This document shows positions 26,922 to 35,289 of a stretch of 64,000 bases of DNA, piece after piece (positions within the stretch are counted from its first letter, which is position 1; every line of letters starts with the position of its first letter). Position numbers and translations under genes: made by a program. This stretch comes from Streptomyces syringium. GTDB lineage: Bacteria; Actinomycetota; Actinomycetes; Streptomycetales; Streptomycetaceae. The DNA is taken from the NCBI RefSeq assembly GCF_017876625.1, contig NZ_JAGIOH010000001.1, forward strand, positions 3,038,001 to 3,102,000, in the 5' to 3' direction. Below the pieces are notes generated by a model. The model was given only the letters and a program-made list of their open reading frames with translations, was not told the origin of the DNA and made no database searches.

Positions 26922-27470
26922 TCAGTCCCCGAAGCCCTCGGCGATCCGCTTTTCGCGCAGCTCCATGATCGCGCGGCGGCGGGCGAGCCGGTGGGTGCGG
27001 CGGATCTGGGCCTCTTGGTAGCGGCGCTTGTCCTTTTCCGTCTCGGGGACCACCGGCGGGACGCGCCGCGGCTTGCCGTCCTCGTCGACGGCGGCGAAGA
27101 CGAGGTACGCGCTGCCGACCTGCGTGGCGGGCGTCGACTCGTTCCAGCGTTCGGCGAGGACCCGCACGCCGACCTCCATGGACGACCGGCCGGTCCAGTT
27201 CACCTGGGCCTTCACATGCACGAGGTCGCCGACCCTGACCGGTTCGAGGAAGGCCATCTCGTCCATCGAGGCCGTGACGGCGGGCCCGCCGGAGTGCCGC
27301 CCGGCGACCGCGCCCGCGGCGTCGTCCACCAGCTTCATGATCACGCCGCCGTGGACGGTGCCCAGCAGATTCGTGTCGCTGCCGGTCATGATGTGGGAGA
27401 GCGTCGTGCGGGAGGCGGACGTCGGCTTGCCCGGTATTTCCGCTTCCGGGCTGCGGTCCTGATTGGTCAT
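26922..27470 (-). CDS. Hotdog-fold acyl-CoA thioesterase
   Basis: A 182-residue cytoplasmic thioesterase of the YciA/BACH type, hydrolysing acyl-CoA to free acid and CoA. The hotdog motif is NLLGTVHGGVIMKLVDDAAG (about 34-53), followed by FLEPVRVGDLVHVKAQVNWTG and MEVGVRVLAERW. The C-terminal 40 residues are charged (KDKRRYQEAQIRRTHRLARRR), as in actinobacterial members. ATG at 27470 is preferred over longer readings because the family N-terminus begins there. Substrate chain length is unknown. Confidence 0.88.
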   Translation of the reverse strand: MTNQDRSPEAEIPGKPTSASRTTLSHIMTGSDTNLLGTVHGGVIMKLVDDAAGAVAGRHSGGPAVTASMDEMAFLEPVRVGDLVHVKAQVNWTGRSSMEVGVRVLAERWNESTPATQVGSAYLVFAAVDEDGKPRRVPPVVPETEKDKRRYQEAQIRRTHRLARRRAIMELREKRIAEGFGD

Positions 27471-27589
27471 GTCCACCACTGTATGCGGGCCCGGGGACAC
27501 GGGCGGATTTGCATCAGCTCTGCTACAGCCCGACCCCGAACCCGTCATCCCCCTGTAAGGCGGGTCGCCACAGCGGGCACACTCGTGTC

Positions 27590-28942
27590 ATGAGCAATTG
27601 GGCCGATGGGCGGACCGACGACCGCCAGGACCGGTACGGAAACGGCGCGAACGCCGAGCCGGAGGGCGCGCGCGCCATGCCGCAGATCCGGCGCACCGCA
27701 CCGCCCCCGCCGCGCCGCCCCGCCGAGCCGGCACCCGGCTACGGCCACGCACAGGGCGCCGCCGGCGGTCACGGCCGCGTGCCGGACCAGGGCGGCGGCT
27801 ACGGTGACGGCGCGGCCCACGCGGCCGGCGGTCACGACGACGGCTACAACACGGGACAGGTCTACGGCCGGGGCGGCCCGGCCGGCCCCGGCGGCCACCG
27901 GCACGGCCCCACCGGCGGCGGCCCGGGCGGCCGCGGCCCGCGCACCGGCGCCCCCGACTGGCGCAAGCGCATCAAGATCGGCGGCATAGCCTTCGTCGTG
28001 GCGCTGCTGACCGTCTCCGTCGGCACGTACTTCTGGGCCGACTCCAAGATGCGCCGCGAGGTCGACCTCGGTCAGCTGAAGGACCGCCCGGCGGCGGGCG
28101 AGGGCACCAATTACCTGATCGTCGGTTCCGACAGCCGTGAGGGCCTCTCGGACAGCGACAAGAAGGAACTGCACACCGGGTCGGCGGACGGCAAGCGCAC
28201 CGACTCGATGATGATCGTGCACACGGGTGACAACGGCACCACGATGCTGAGCCTGCCGCGCGACTCCTACGTCACCATCCCCGCCTTCAAGGGCAAGGAG
28301 TCCGGCAAGAGCTTCCCCGCCGCCACGCACAAGCTGAACCAGGCGTACGCCGACGGCGGCCCGGAGCTGCTGGCGCAGACCATCGAGTTCAACACCGGGC
28401 TGCGCATCGACCACTACGCGGAGATCGGCTTCGGCGGCTTCCGCAACCTCGTGGACGCGCTGGGCGGCGTGGAGATGTGCCTGGACAAGCCGCTGAAGGA
28501 CCGGGACTCGGGTGCGGACTTCAAGGCGGGCTGCCAGGAGCTGAGCGGCGCCCAGTCGCTGGCCTTCGTGCGCCAGCGCCACCAGGAGGCGGACCAGGAC
28601 CTGGGCCGGATGCGCAACCAGCAGAAGTTCCTGAACACCCTGGCCAACCAGGCGGCCTCGCCGTCGACGATCCTCAACCCGTTCCGGCTCTACCCCGTCA
28701 TCGGCTCCGGTCTCGACACGCTCATCGTCGACAAGGACATGGAGCTGTGGGACCTCACCTCGATGTTCTGGGCGATGAAGGGCGCGACGGGCGGCGACGG
28801 CAAGCAGATGACCGTGCCGATCGCGAGCGCGAACTTCCCGACCCGCTCCGACGGTGTCGCGGTGAAGTGGGACACGGCCAAGGCGAAGCAGCTCTTCGAC
28901 CAGCTCAAGAAGGACGAGAAGGTCACCGTCTCGGACAAGTGA
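27590..28942 (+). CDS. LCP family glycopolymer ligase 5
   Basis: A 450-residue protein. The first 128 residues are cytoplasmic, rich in Gly, His, Pro and Arg, and probably disordered; the membrane helix is about 130-149. The LCP domain shows NYLIVGSDSREGL, MLSLPRDSYVTIPA, CLDKPLKDRDSGADF and AFVRQRHQEADQDLGRMRNQQKFL. There is no LytR_C domain, so it resembles LCP 1 in layout. It diverges from the thioesterase gene and ends at a strong terminator. The role is wall glycopolymer attachment, polymer unknown. Confidence 0.92.
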   Translation: MSNWADGRTDDRQDRYGNGANAEPEGARAMPQIRRTAPPPPRRPAEPAPGYGHAQGAAGGHGRVPDQGGGYGDGAAHAAGGHDDGYNTGQVYGRGGPAGPGGHRHGPTGGGPGGRGPRTGAPDWRKRIKIGGIAFVVALLTVSVGTYFWADSKMRREVDLGQLKDRPAAGEGTNYLIVGSDSREGLSDSDKKELHTGSADGKRTDSMMIVHTGDNGTTMLSLPRDSYVTIPAFKGKESGKSFPAATHKLNQAYADGGPELLAQTIEFNTGLRIDHYAEIGFGGFRNLVDALGGVEMCLDKPLKDRDSGADFKAGCQELSGAQSLAFVRQRHQEADQDLGRMRNQQKFLNTLANQAASPSTILNPFRLYPVIGSGLDTLIVDKDMELWDLTSMFWAMKGATGGDGKQMTVPIASANFPTRSDGVAVKWDTAKAKQLFDQLKKDEKVTVSDK

Positions 28943-28955
28943 GCGACGAACGCGG

Positions 28956-29002
28956 GGCAGGGCCCGTGACCTCCGGGGAGCACGGAGGTCACGGGCCCTG
29001 CC
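28956..29002. terminator. 20-bp perfect hairpin between LCP 5 and the VOC gene
   Basis: Bases 28956-28975 pair perfectly with 28983-29002 around a 7-base loop. It lies between two convergent genes, 13 bases after the LCP stop, and is a typical Streptomyces bidirectional terminator. Confidence 0.85.
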
Positions 29003-29008
29003 GTGTTC

Positions 29009-29800
29009 TCAGGGGGCCGCGGGCCCCTTGGCGTTGATCATCGCGAAGGTGCCGCCCTGCGGGTCCTGCACGATGGCCATCCGCCCGGCCATCATGTCGA
29101 ACGGCGGGACGAGCACATTGCCACCGCCCCGGGTCAGGGCGTCGACGGAGGCGTCGGTGTCCTCGACGGCGAAGTAGCACAGCCAGTGCGAGGGCGTGCC
29201 GGGCGGCAGCTTGTCCAGCCCCTGGGTGCCGCCGACGGTCCGGCCGTCGACCTGGAGCGCGGAGTAGTCGGGCGCGCCGTCGATGGGGACCGCCTCGATG
29301 CCGAGCGCGGCGGAGTAGAAGGCCGCGGCGGCCTGGGGGTCACTGGTGTTCAGCTCGTTCCAGATCAGCGCCCCCGGCTCGTTGACGACCTCCGCCCCGG
29401 GGAAGTCCCGGGCCTGCCAGAGCCCGTAGACGGCCCCCGTGGGGTCGGCGACGACCGACATACGGCCGAGGGTGAGCACGTCCATGCCCGGCATGATCAC
29501 GGTGCCGCCGTTGTCGGCGATCTTCTTCTCGGTGGCGTCCGTGTCGGAGACGGCGAGGTAGGTGGTCCATACGGTGGGCGGTGTCGGCTGATCGGGGTCG
29601 GGCGACATCGAGGTCATGATGCCGGCCACGGGCTTGCCGTTCAGGGTGCAGACCGCGTACCCGCCGGTCTCCGGCGGGCCGACCTCGCCCTGCCATCCGA
29701 ACAGGTCGCGGTAGAAGTCGAGCGCCGCCTGCTGGTCGGGGACCATGAGGTCGACCCAGCAGGGGGTGCCGGGTGTGTACGGAGCGGTTACCTCGGGCAT
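29009..29800 (-). CDS. Tandem VOC (glyoxalase/bleomycin-resistance fold) protein
   Basis: A 263-residue protein made of two vicinal-oxygen-chelate domains (about 10-130 and 140-260). Each begins with a strand such as PCWVDLMVPDQQAALDFYRDLFGW or IWNELNTSDPQAAAAFYSAALG. The strand YAVCTLNGKPVAGIM and the closing YGLW and FAMIN elements are typical of the 27-kDa antigen type found in actinobacteria. The metal ligands are not obvious, so the reaction is unknown. ATG 29800 has GGAGG eight bases upstream. Confidence 0.82.
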   Translation of the reverse strand: MPEVTAPYTPGTPCWVDLMVPDQQAALDFYRDLFGWQGEVGPPETGGYAVCTLNGKPVAGIMTSMSPDPDQPTPPTVWTTYLAVSDTDATEKKIADNGGTVIMPGMDVLTLGRMSVVADPTGAVYGLWQARDFPGAEVVNEPGALIWNELNTSDPQAAAAFYSAALGIEAVPIDGAPDYSALQVDGRTVGGTQGLDKLPPGTPSHWLCYFAVEDTDASVDALTRGGGNVLVPPFDMMAGRMAIVQDPQGGTFAMINAKGPAAP

Positions 29801-29890
29801 GTCATGAGCCTCCAGGGCAGTACGACCCCCCACCGCCCCCACCTTCGGTGCCCCGGCCCGATACCGCCACCGGCGTTCCCCCGTACGCGC

Positions 29891-29927
29891 GCGACGGCCC
29901 CCCGGCGGGGTGCCGGGGGGCCGTCGC
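29891..29927 (-). terminator. 16-bp perfect hairpin after the acyl-CoA dehydrogenase
   Basis: Bases 29891-29906 pair with 29912-29927 around a 5-base loop. It is 19 bases beyond the stop of the minus-strand acyl-CoA dehydrogenase and before the VOC gene, so it should end the dehydrogenase transcript. Confidence 0.8.
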
Positions 29928-29945
29928 GGTGAAACGCCCGGAGGG

Positions 29946-31106
29946 TTACTTCGGCAGGTTGCGCGCCATGACGATGCGCTGGACCTGGTTCGTGCCCTCG
30001 TAGATCTGCGTGATCTTGGCGTCGCGCATCATGCGCTCGACCGGGTAGTCACGGGTGTAGCCGTAGCCGCCGAGGAGCTGGACGGCGTCCACGGTGACCT
30101 CCATGGCCACGTCGGACGCGAAGCACTTCGCCGCCGCACCCTGGAAGGTGAGGTCGCTGTCGCCGCGCTCGGACTTGGCGGCGGCCGCGTAGGTCAGCTG
30201 GCGGGCGGCCTCGATCTTCATGGCCATGTCGGCCAGCATGAACTGGACGCCCTGGAAGTCGCCGATCGGCTTGCCGAACTGCTTGCGCTCCTGGACGTAG
30301 CCCTTGGCGTAGTCGAGGGCGCCCTGGGCGATGCCGAGGGCCTGGGCGGCGATGGTGATACGGGTGTGGTCGAGCGTCTTCATCGCCGTGGCGAAGCCGG
30401 TGCCCTCCTCGCCGATCATGCGGTCGGCGGGGATGCGGACGTTGTCGAGGTAGACCTCGCGCGTCGGGGAGCCCTTGATGCCGAGCTTGCGCTCCGGGGC
30501 GCCGAAGGAGACCCCCTCGTCGGACTTCTCGACGACGAACGCCGAGATGCCCTTGGAGCGCTTCTCCGGGTCGGTGACGGCCATGACCGTGTAGTACTCG
30601 CTGACGCCCGCGTTGGTGATCCAGCGCTTGACGCCGTTGAGGACCCAGAAGTCGCCGTCGCGCACGGCCTTGGTCTTCATGCCGGCCGCGTCGGAGCCCG
30701 CGTCGGGCTCGGAGAGGGCGTACGAGAACATCGCGTCGCCCTTGGCGAGCGGGCCCAGGTAGCGCTTCTTCAGCTCCTCGGAGCCGGACAGCACGACCGG
30801 CAGCGAGCCGAGCTTGTTGACCGCCGGGATCAGGGAGGACGACGCGCACACCCGCGCGACCTCCTCGATGACGATGACGGTGGCGAGCGCGTCGGCGCCG
30901 GCGCCGCCGAACTCCTCGGGCACGTGGATCGCGTGCAGGTCGGAGGCGACCAGCGCGTCGAGCGCCTCCTGCGGGAAGCGGCCCTCCTCATCCACCTCGG
31001 CGGCGAACGGGGCGATCTTCGCCTCGGCGAGCGAGCGCACGACCTTGCGGAGCTCGTCGTGCTCCTCGGACGGCCGGTACAGGTCGAAGTCCTTTGATCC
31101 CGCCAA
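29946..31106 (-). CDS. Acyl-CoA dehydrogenase
   Basis: A 386-residue FAD enzyme introducing the alpha-beta double bond of acyl-CoA in fatty or branched-chain acid breakdown. The FAD signatures are MFSYALSEPDAGSDAAGMKT and KRWITNAGVSEYYTVMAVT; QLLGGYGYTRDYPVERMMRDAKITQIYEGTNQ carries the expected catalytic Glu370. TTG at 31106 gives LAGSKDFDLYRPSEEHD, the usual N-terminus, with GGGGAG ten bases upstream; TTG at 31124 would add six residues. It diverges from ugd. An AT-rich near-palindrome just upstream suggests repression by a TetR-type regulator encoded elsewhere. Confidence 0.92.
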   Translation of the reverse strand: MAGSKDFDLYRPSEEHDELRKVVRSLAEAKIAPFAAEVDEEGRFPQEALDALVASDLHAIHVPEEFGGAGADALATVIVIEEVARVCASSSLIPAVNKLGSLPVVLSGSEELKKRYLGPLAKGDAMFSYALSEPDAGSDAAGMKTKAVRDGDFWVLNGVKRWITNAGVSEYYTVMAVTDPEKRSKGISAFVVEKSDEGVSFGAPERKLGIKGSPTREVYLDNVRIPADRMIGEEGTGFATAMKTLDHTRITIAAQALGIAQGALDYAKGYVQERKQFGKPIGDFQGVQFMLADMAMKIEAARQLTYAAAAKSERGDSDLTFQGAAAKCFASDVAMEVTVDAVQLLGGYGYTRDYPVERMMRDAKITQIYEGTNQVQRIVMARNLPK

Positions 31107-31127
31107 GGTGGATTCACTCCCCAAAGA

Positions 31128-31147
31128 GTTAACTACCGTTTAGTAAC
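31128..31147. promoter_or_regulatory. AT-rich near-palindrome upstream of the acyl-CoA dehydrogenase
   Basis: GTTAACTACCGTTTAGTAAC has TTA(A)CTA facing TAGTAA about a 5-base centre. In this very GC-rich genome such an AT-rich inverted repeat 20-40 bases before a fatty-acid gene is likely an operator. Which regulator binds is unknown. Confidence 0.5.
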
Positions 31148-31290
31148 CCGATTCTAGGGGCGGCCCCCCGCACGGGGATACGTGAGCTTGCCGACAGCGC
31201 CCGGGCACCCCCGGGATCTCCCCCGGACCTTCCCGCTCCGGGCCCCGACTATGCTCGGCGCAGTCCAGCCCGTCAGCACATGGAGCACGC

Positions 31291-32631
31291 ATGGCCCCCA
31301 AGATCACCGTGATCGGCACCGGCTACCTCGGTGCCACCCACGCCGCGGCCATGGCCGAGCTCGGGTTCGAGGTGCTCGGCCTGGATGTGGTGCCCGAGAA
31401 GATCGAGATGCTCGGGCGCGGCAAGGTCCCGATGTACGAGCCGGGCCTGGAGGAGCTGCTCCGCCGCCACGTCGCCGGGATCGAGGGTTCGACCGGCCGG
31501 CTGCGCTTCACGATGTCGTGGGAAGAGGCCGGCGAGTTCGGTGACGTCCATTTCGTCTGCGTGAACACCCCGCAGAAGCACGGCGAGTACGCGTGCGACA
31601 TGAGCTACGTCGAGAGCGCCATCGACGCCCTGGCCCCGCATCTGCACCGCCCGGCGCTGGTCGTCGGCAAGTCCACCGTCCCGGTCGGCAGCGCGGCCCG
31701 GCTCGCGGCCCGGCTCACCGAGCTGGCCCCGGCGGGCTCGGACGTCGAACTGGCCTGGAACCCGGAGTTCCTGCGCGAGGGCTTCGCCGTCCAGGACACC
31801 CTGCACCCGGACCGCATCGTGGTGGGCGTCGCCGGCGAGCGCGGCGAGAAGCTGCTGCGCGAGGTGTACGCGACACCGATCGGCGAGGGCTCGCCGTTCG
31901 TCGTCGCCGACTATCCGACGGCCGAGCTGGTCAAGACGGCCGCCAACTCCTTCCTCGCCACGAAGATCTCCTTCATCAACGCCATGGCCGAGGTCTGCGA
32001 GGCCGCCGACGGCGACGTGGCGAAGCTCGCGGAGGCGATCGGCCACGACGAGCGGATCGGCAAGAAGTTCCTCCGGGCCGGCATCGGCTTCGGCGGCGGC
32101 TGTCTGCCCAAGGACATCCGCGCCTTCATGGCCCGCGCCGGTGAGCTGGGCGCGGACCAGGCGCTGACCTTCCTCCGCGAGGTCGACTCCATCAACATGC
32201 GCCGCCGCGGCCACATGGTCGAGCTGGCCCGCGAGACCGTGGGCGGCAGCTTCCTGGGGCAGCGCGTGGCGGTGCTGGGCGCGACCTTCAAGCCCGACTC
32301 CGACGACGTACGGGACTCGCCCGCGCTGAACGTCGCCGGGCAGATCCACCTCCAGGGCGGCCAGGTCACCGTCTACGACCCCAAGGGCATGGACAACGCC
32401 CGCCGCCTCTTCCCCACCCTCGGCTACGCGCCGACCGCGCTCGAGGCGTGCCAGGGGGCGCACGTGGTGCTGCACCTCACGGAGTGGCGCGAGTTCCGCG
32501 AGCTGGACCCGGCGGCACTGGCCGCGGTCGTGGCGGAGCGGCGGATGCTGGACGGGCGCAATGCGCTTGACGCCGGCGCTTGGCGTTCTGCGGGTTGGAC
32601 CTACCGGGCCATGGGTCGGCCTCAGGCCTAG
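31291..32631 (+). CDS. ugd: UDP-glucose 6-dehydrogenase
   Basis: A 446-residue NAD-dependent enzyme making UDP-glucuronate from UDP-glucose for surface glycans. It has the NAD-binding ITVIGTGYLGATHAAAMAELG (5-25), the substrate-loop AELVKTAANSFLATKISFIN (211-230) and the catalytic cysteine C271 in GFGGGCLPKDI. The C-terminal domain has LGATFKPDSDDVRDSPAL. ATG 31291 has GGAG five bases upstream. It converges with the lasso cluster, with only 14 bases between stops. Confidence 0.94.
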   Translation: MAPKITVIGTGYLGATHAAAMAELGFEVLGLDVVPEKIEMLGRGKVPMYEPGLEELLRRHVAGIEGSTGRLRFTMSWEEAGEFGDVHFVCVNTPQKHGEYACDMSYVESAIDALAPHLHRPALVVGKSTVPVGSAARLAARLTELAPAGSDVELAWNPEFLREGFAVQDTLHPDRIVVGVAGERGEKLLREVYATPIGEGSPFVVADYPTAELVKTAANSFLATKISFINAMAEVCEAADGDVAKLAEAIGHDERIGKKFLRAGIGFGGGCLPKDIRAFMARAGELGADQALTFLREVDSINMRRRGHMVELARETVGGSFLGQRVAVLGATFKPDSDDVRDSPALNVAGQIHLQGGQVTVYDPKGMDNARRLFPTLGYAPTALEACQGAHVVLHLTEWREFRELDPAALAAVVAERRMLDGRNALDAGAWRSAGWTYRAMGRPQA

Positions 32632-32643
32632 GCCAAGGATTGC

Positions 32644-32665
32644 CCTCAATCGCCGGGCGGGCTGG
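32644..32665. repeat. Copy of an intergenic repeat forming the 3' end of the lasso protease gene
   Basis: The 22 bases match 63137-63158, one arm of the 70-bp palindrome near the window end, at 20 of 22 positions. The TGA stop of the B2 gene (32646-32648) and its last codons lie in this copy. Confidence 0.65.
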
Positions 32666-33083
32666 GCTTTCCCACGGTGAAGAAGGGTTGGAAGTAGTCG
32701 GCCGGGTAGCCCTCTGCGACGGGTTTCCCCTCGGCCTCCAGCCAGGCGTGGGCGCCGAACGGGGGGAGTCGTCGCACACCGACGCACCACGTCGGCCACT
32801 GGCCGCGAAGCCGGCAGAGCAGGACCGTGGCCAGGGACCGGGGCAGGCAGCCCTGCCGGCCGGCGCAGCGCAGGCTGACGGCCGTCACGCTGTCGCGTGC
32901 GGCCTTGGCCTCGGCGTACGTGGCCGGGCGGCTTCCCCGGCTCAGCAGGCGCAGCACCGTGCGGATCCGGCGCGGGGACCGGGTGCCGAGCACGCGGGCG
33001 CCGAGCACCACGAGCCGGACCAGCGTGCGCAGGGGCAGCGACACCGCGTCCGGTCGGTGCGCAATGGCTTCGGGCAGGGTCAT
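32646..33083 (-). CDS. Lasso peptide leader protease (B2, transglutaminase-like)
   Basis: A 145-residue cysteine protease that cuts the leader from the lasso precursor. The catalytic cysteine is C79 in GRQGCLPRSLATVLLCRL and the histidine H112 in FGAHAWLEAEGKPVAEGYPADY; an acidic residue at E124 sits where the family usually has Asp. The conserved FQPFFTV follows. ATG 33083 has TAGGAG upstream. It is the last gene of the A-C-B1-B2 cluster. The C-terminal PSPPGD is encoded by a dispersed repeat, so the natural end may have been altered; the catalytic part is intact. Confidence 0.9.
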   Translation of the reverse strand: MTLPEAIAHRPDAVSLPLRTLVRLVVLGARVLGTRSPRRIRTVLRLLSRGSRPATYAEAKAARDSVTAVSLRCAGRQGCLPRSLATVLLCRLRGQWPTWCVGVRRLPPFGAHAWLEAEGKPVAEGYPADYFQPFFTVGKPSPPGD

Positions 33084-33093
33084 GAACGCGCTC

Positions 33094-33351
33094 CTACGCC
33101 TCGATGAGGTGTGCGGCCCGGAGTTCGTCCAGCAGGTCGAGGACGTCCGCGGCGGCCGTCTCGGGGTCGGTGTCGTAGTCCGTGTACAGCACGCGGGCCG
33201 CGTCCTGGTGGGTTCCGCCGGCCAGCAGCGTGCGCAGCACCGAGGCCGCGGTGGGGTTGAGGGTCCAGTACCGGCCGGTGTCCTCGTCCAGCAGGGCGAT
33301 CCCGTACTCGGTCGGGGCCTGCAGCACCCCCGCGCGCAAGGTGATCGGCAT
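33094..33351 (-). CDS. Lasso peptide RRE/PqqD-like chaperone (B1)
   Basis: An 85-residue RiPP recognition element that binds the precursor leader and delivers it to the protease. It shows three beta strands (GIALLDEDTGRYWTLNPTA) followed by helices (SVLRTLLAGG; AAADVLDLLDELRAAHLIEA), the PqqD fold. ATG 33351 has GAGGAG five bases upstream and follows the cyclase stop by nine bases. It precedes B2 by ten bases, so C, B1 and B2 form one transcription unit. Splitting of B into B1 and B2 is normal in actinobacteria. Confidence 0.92.
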   Translation of the reverse strand: MPITLRAGVLQAPTEYGIALLDEDTGRYWTLNPTAASVLRTLLAGGTHQDAARVLYTDYDTDPETAAADVLDLLDELRAAHLIEA

Positions 33352-33360
33352 GGTCGCTCC

Positions 33361-35175
33361 TCAGCTCGGTGTGCCGGCGCGTTCGAGCGTGCGCAGCCAC
33401 ACTTCGCACGCCACGGTCTGGTACAGCACCTCGTACGGCAGCGTCGGGGGCAGCGGCCGCTCGCAGGTCCTGCGCAGGAGGTCCGCGTCGATGAGGCCGA
33501 GCCGGGCGAGCCGGGAGTCCTCGCACAGGGCGAGCAGGTCCTTGCGGTGTTCGCTCAGGCCCGCGTGGACGTCGTGCGAGCCCTCGGCCTTGGTCACGCG
33601 GGTGAGGGACTCCGGCGGCACGATGCCGCGCATGGCCGCTGCGATGAGCGGCTTGTACCGCCACGGCGTGACCCGCTCCCCCGGCCGCACCGCCAGTGCC
33701 GTCTCGATCACCCGGTCGTCGTAGTACGGCGCCGCGAGCGTGACGCCGATGCGGCCCGCCAGCTGGGCGAGCTGGCGGATCACGCGGGTGACCGCCCGCA
33801 TCGTTCCCAGCTCCTGGTGCAGGCCGTGGGTCGCGGCCAGCGGTTCGGCCGTGGGCGCCGCGTCGTGGACCGCCTCCCGGACCGCCCTCACCGCGTCCCG
33901 GGTGGCCCACGGCGGGAGCCGGGCGGGAATGCCCCAGCCCAGGAAGGGGGCGTCCGGCTCGGAGGCCGGGCCGAGCAGGTCGTCGCCGGCCCGGGCGAGC
34001 CAGCTCCGGTACGGCGGGTCGGTGAGCAACTGCGCCAGGGCCTGCCGGTGCGGCCAGCGGTACAGGCCGGCGTAGCCGCGCAGGTCGCGCAGCGCCGACC
34101 GCGGGCTGCGGCGCAGCATCGCGTGCAGGTGGGCGGGTGAGCCGCCCAGCAGTTCGTCGCCGCCGAAGCCGGTCAGGTGCAGCCGGGAGCCACGGGCCGC
34201 CGCCGCCCGCGCGATGACCAGCCACCGGTGGTGGTCGACGAGGGCGGGAAACGGCTCGTCCAGCGGGTCGTCGAAGTCGAGGATGCCGTGGTAGACGTAC
34301 GGCACCGCCTCGGCGGGCAGGACCTCGTGCTCGATGTTGCCCAGGGCGGCGACGGTCCTGCGGGCCCAGAGCGCGTCATCGCCGTGCGGGTCCCGGGAAG
34401 CGAGCGTGTAGGCGATCAGCCCGGATGCCCCTCGGGCCGCCAGGCAGCACACCGCGGTCGAGTCCACTCCCCCCAGGTCGGCGCTGAGCACCGGCCTGTC
34501 GCGCGTGCGGACGTCCACCGCGGCACCGAGTACCTCGCGCAGTGCCGCCGCGCCGTCGGCCATCGGCACCACCGGATCCGGCGGGGTCCACCAGCGGGCC
34601 CGGTGGGCTCGCCCGTCGCGGTGGAGGCTGAGGTGGTGGCCGGCCGGTACCGCGCTCACGCCGCTCCAGACCGGCCGGTCCGTGACGGGGTGCAAGGAGA
34701 AGGGCTGGAGCAGGTGAACGGCCAGCCGGCGGCGGTCGGGTCCGGCGCCGGTCATCCCGGCCAGCACATCGGCCCGGTCGGCCGCCACGACGGCACCGCC
34801 GACGTACGCGTGGAACACCCTGCGCAGACAGCTCACCGGGCCCTGCACCCGGACCTGGCCCCCCACCGAGGCGACCAGGTGGAAACTGCCCCGCAGCGAG
34901 CGGTACAGCGGGCCGACGTCGGCCAGTGTGCGAATCCGTGCGGCCGCTTCGGTGAGCGCGCCTGCGGTCACCTCGTGCTGGCCGATCACGGCGAGTGCGG
35001 TGTGCCCGGCCTCCGCCATGACGGCGTCGTCGCCCCAGCGTCCGGCCATCCACGGGCGGCCGGAGGGGTGCCGGGTCCGCTGGTGCGCCGTGGCGGGCAG
35101 CAGGGTGCGGGCGGGCGCGGCGGAAGGACAGTCGGGAAGAACGACGAACCACGACGGAACGGCGGCACTGGTCAT
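33361..35175 (-). CDS. Lasso cyclase (asparagine-synthetase-like, C)
   Basis: A 604-residue ATP-dependent enzyme that activates the Asp/Glu side chain of the core and joins it to the core N-terminus. The N-terminal half is glutaminase-like but lacks the catalytic Cys at position 2 (MTSAAVPSW). The synthetase half carries the PP-motif SADLGGVDSTAVC (about 251-263) and LTGFGGDELLGGSPAHLH. ATG 35175 is fixed by AGAGGAG at good spacing. It follows the precursor gene by 114 bases. AMP formation and ring closure are family knowledge; the substrate is inferred from adjacency. Confidence 0.92.
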   Translation of the reverse strand: MTSAAVPSWFVVLPDCPSAAPARTLLPATAHQRTRHPSGRPWMAGRWGDDAVMAEAGHTALAVIGQHEVTAGALTEAAARIRTLADVGPLYRSLRGSFHLVASVGGQVRVQGPVSCLRRVFHAYVGGAVVAADRADVLAGMTGAGPDRRRLAVHLLQPFSLHPVTDRPVWSGVSAVPAGHHLSLHRDGRAHRARWWTPPDPVVPMADGAAALREVLGAAVDVRTRDRPVLSADLGGVDSTAVCCLAARGASGLIAYTLASRDPHGDDALWARRTVAALGNIEHEVLPAEAVPYVYHGILDFDDPLDEPFPALVDHHRWLVIARAAAARGSRLHLTGFGGDELLGGSPAHLHAMLRRSPRSALRDLRGYAGLYRWPHRQALAQLLTDPPYRSWLARAGDDLLGPASEPDAPFLGWGIPARLPPWATRDAVRAVREAVHDAAPTAEPLAATHGLHQELGTMRAVTRVIRQLAQLAGRIGVTLAAPYYDDRVIETALAVRPGERVTPWRYKPLIAAAMRGIVPPESLTRVTKAEGSHDVHAGLSEHRKDLLALCEDSRLARLGLIDADLLRRTCERPLPPTLPYEVLYQTVACEVWLRTLERAGTPS

Positions 35176-35289
35176 CGAGCTCCTCTCGGCCGCGGTCGCC
35201 GGGCCTCCGGATGGCGACGGTCGGCCACCACCCGGGGCCGCTCTTGCCCCCGTCGGCACAGCCCGGTCACGGGGAGGCCGGGTAAGCGG

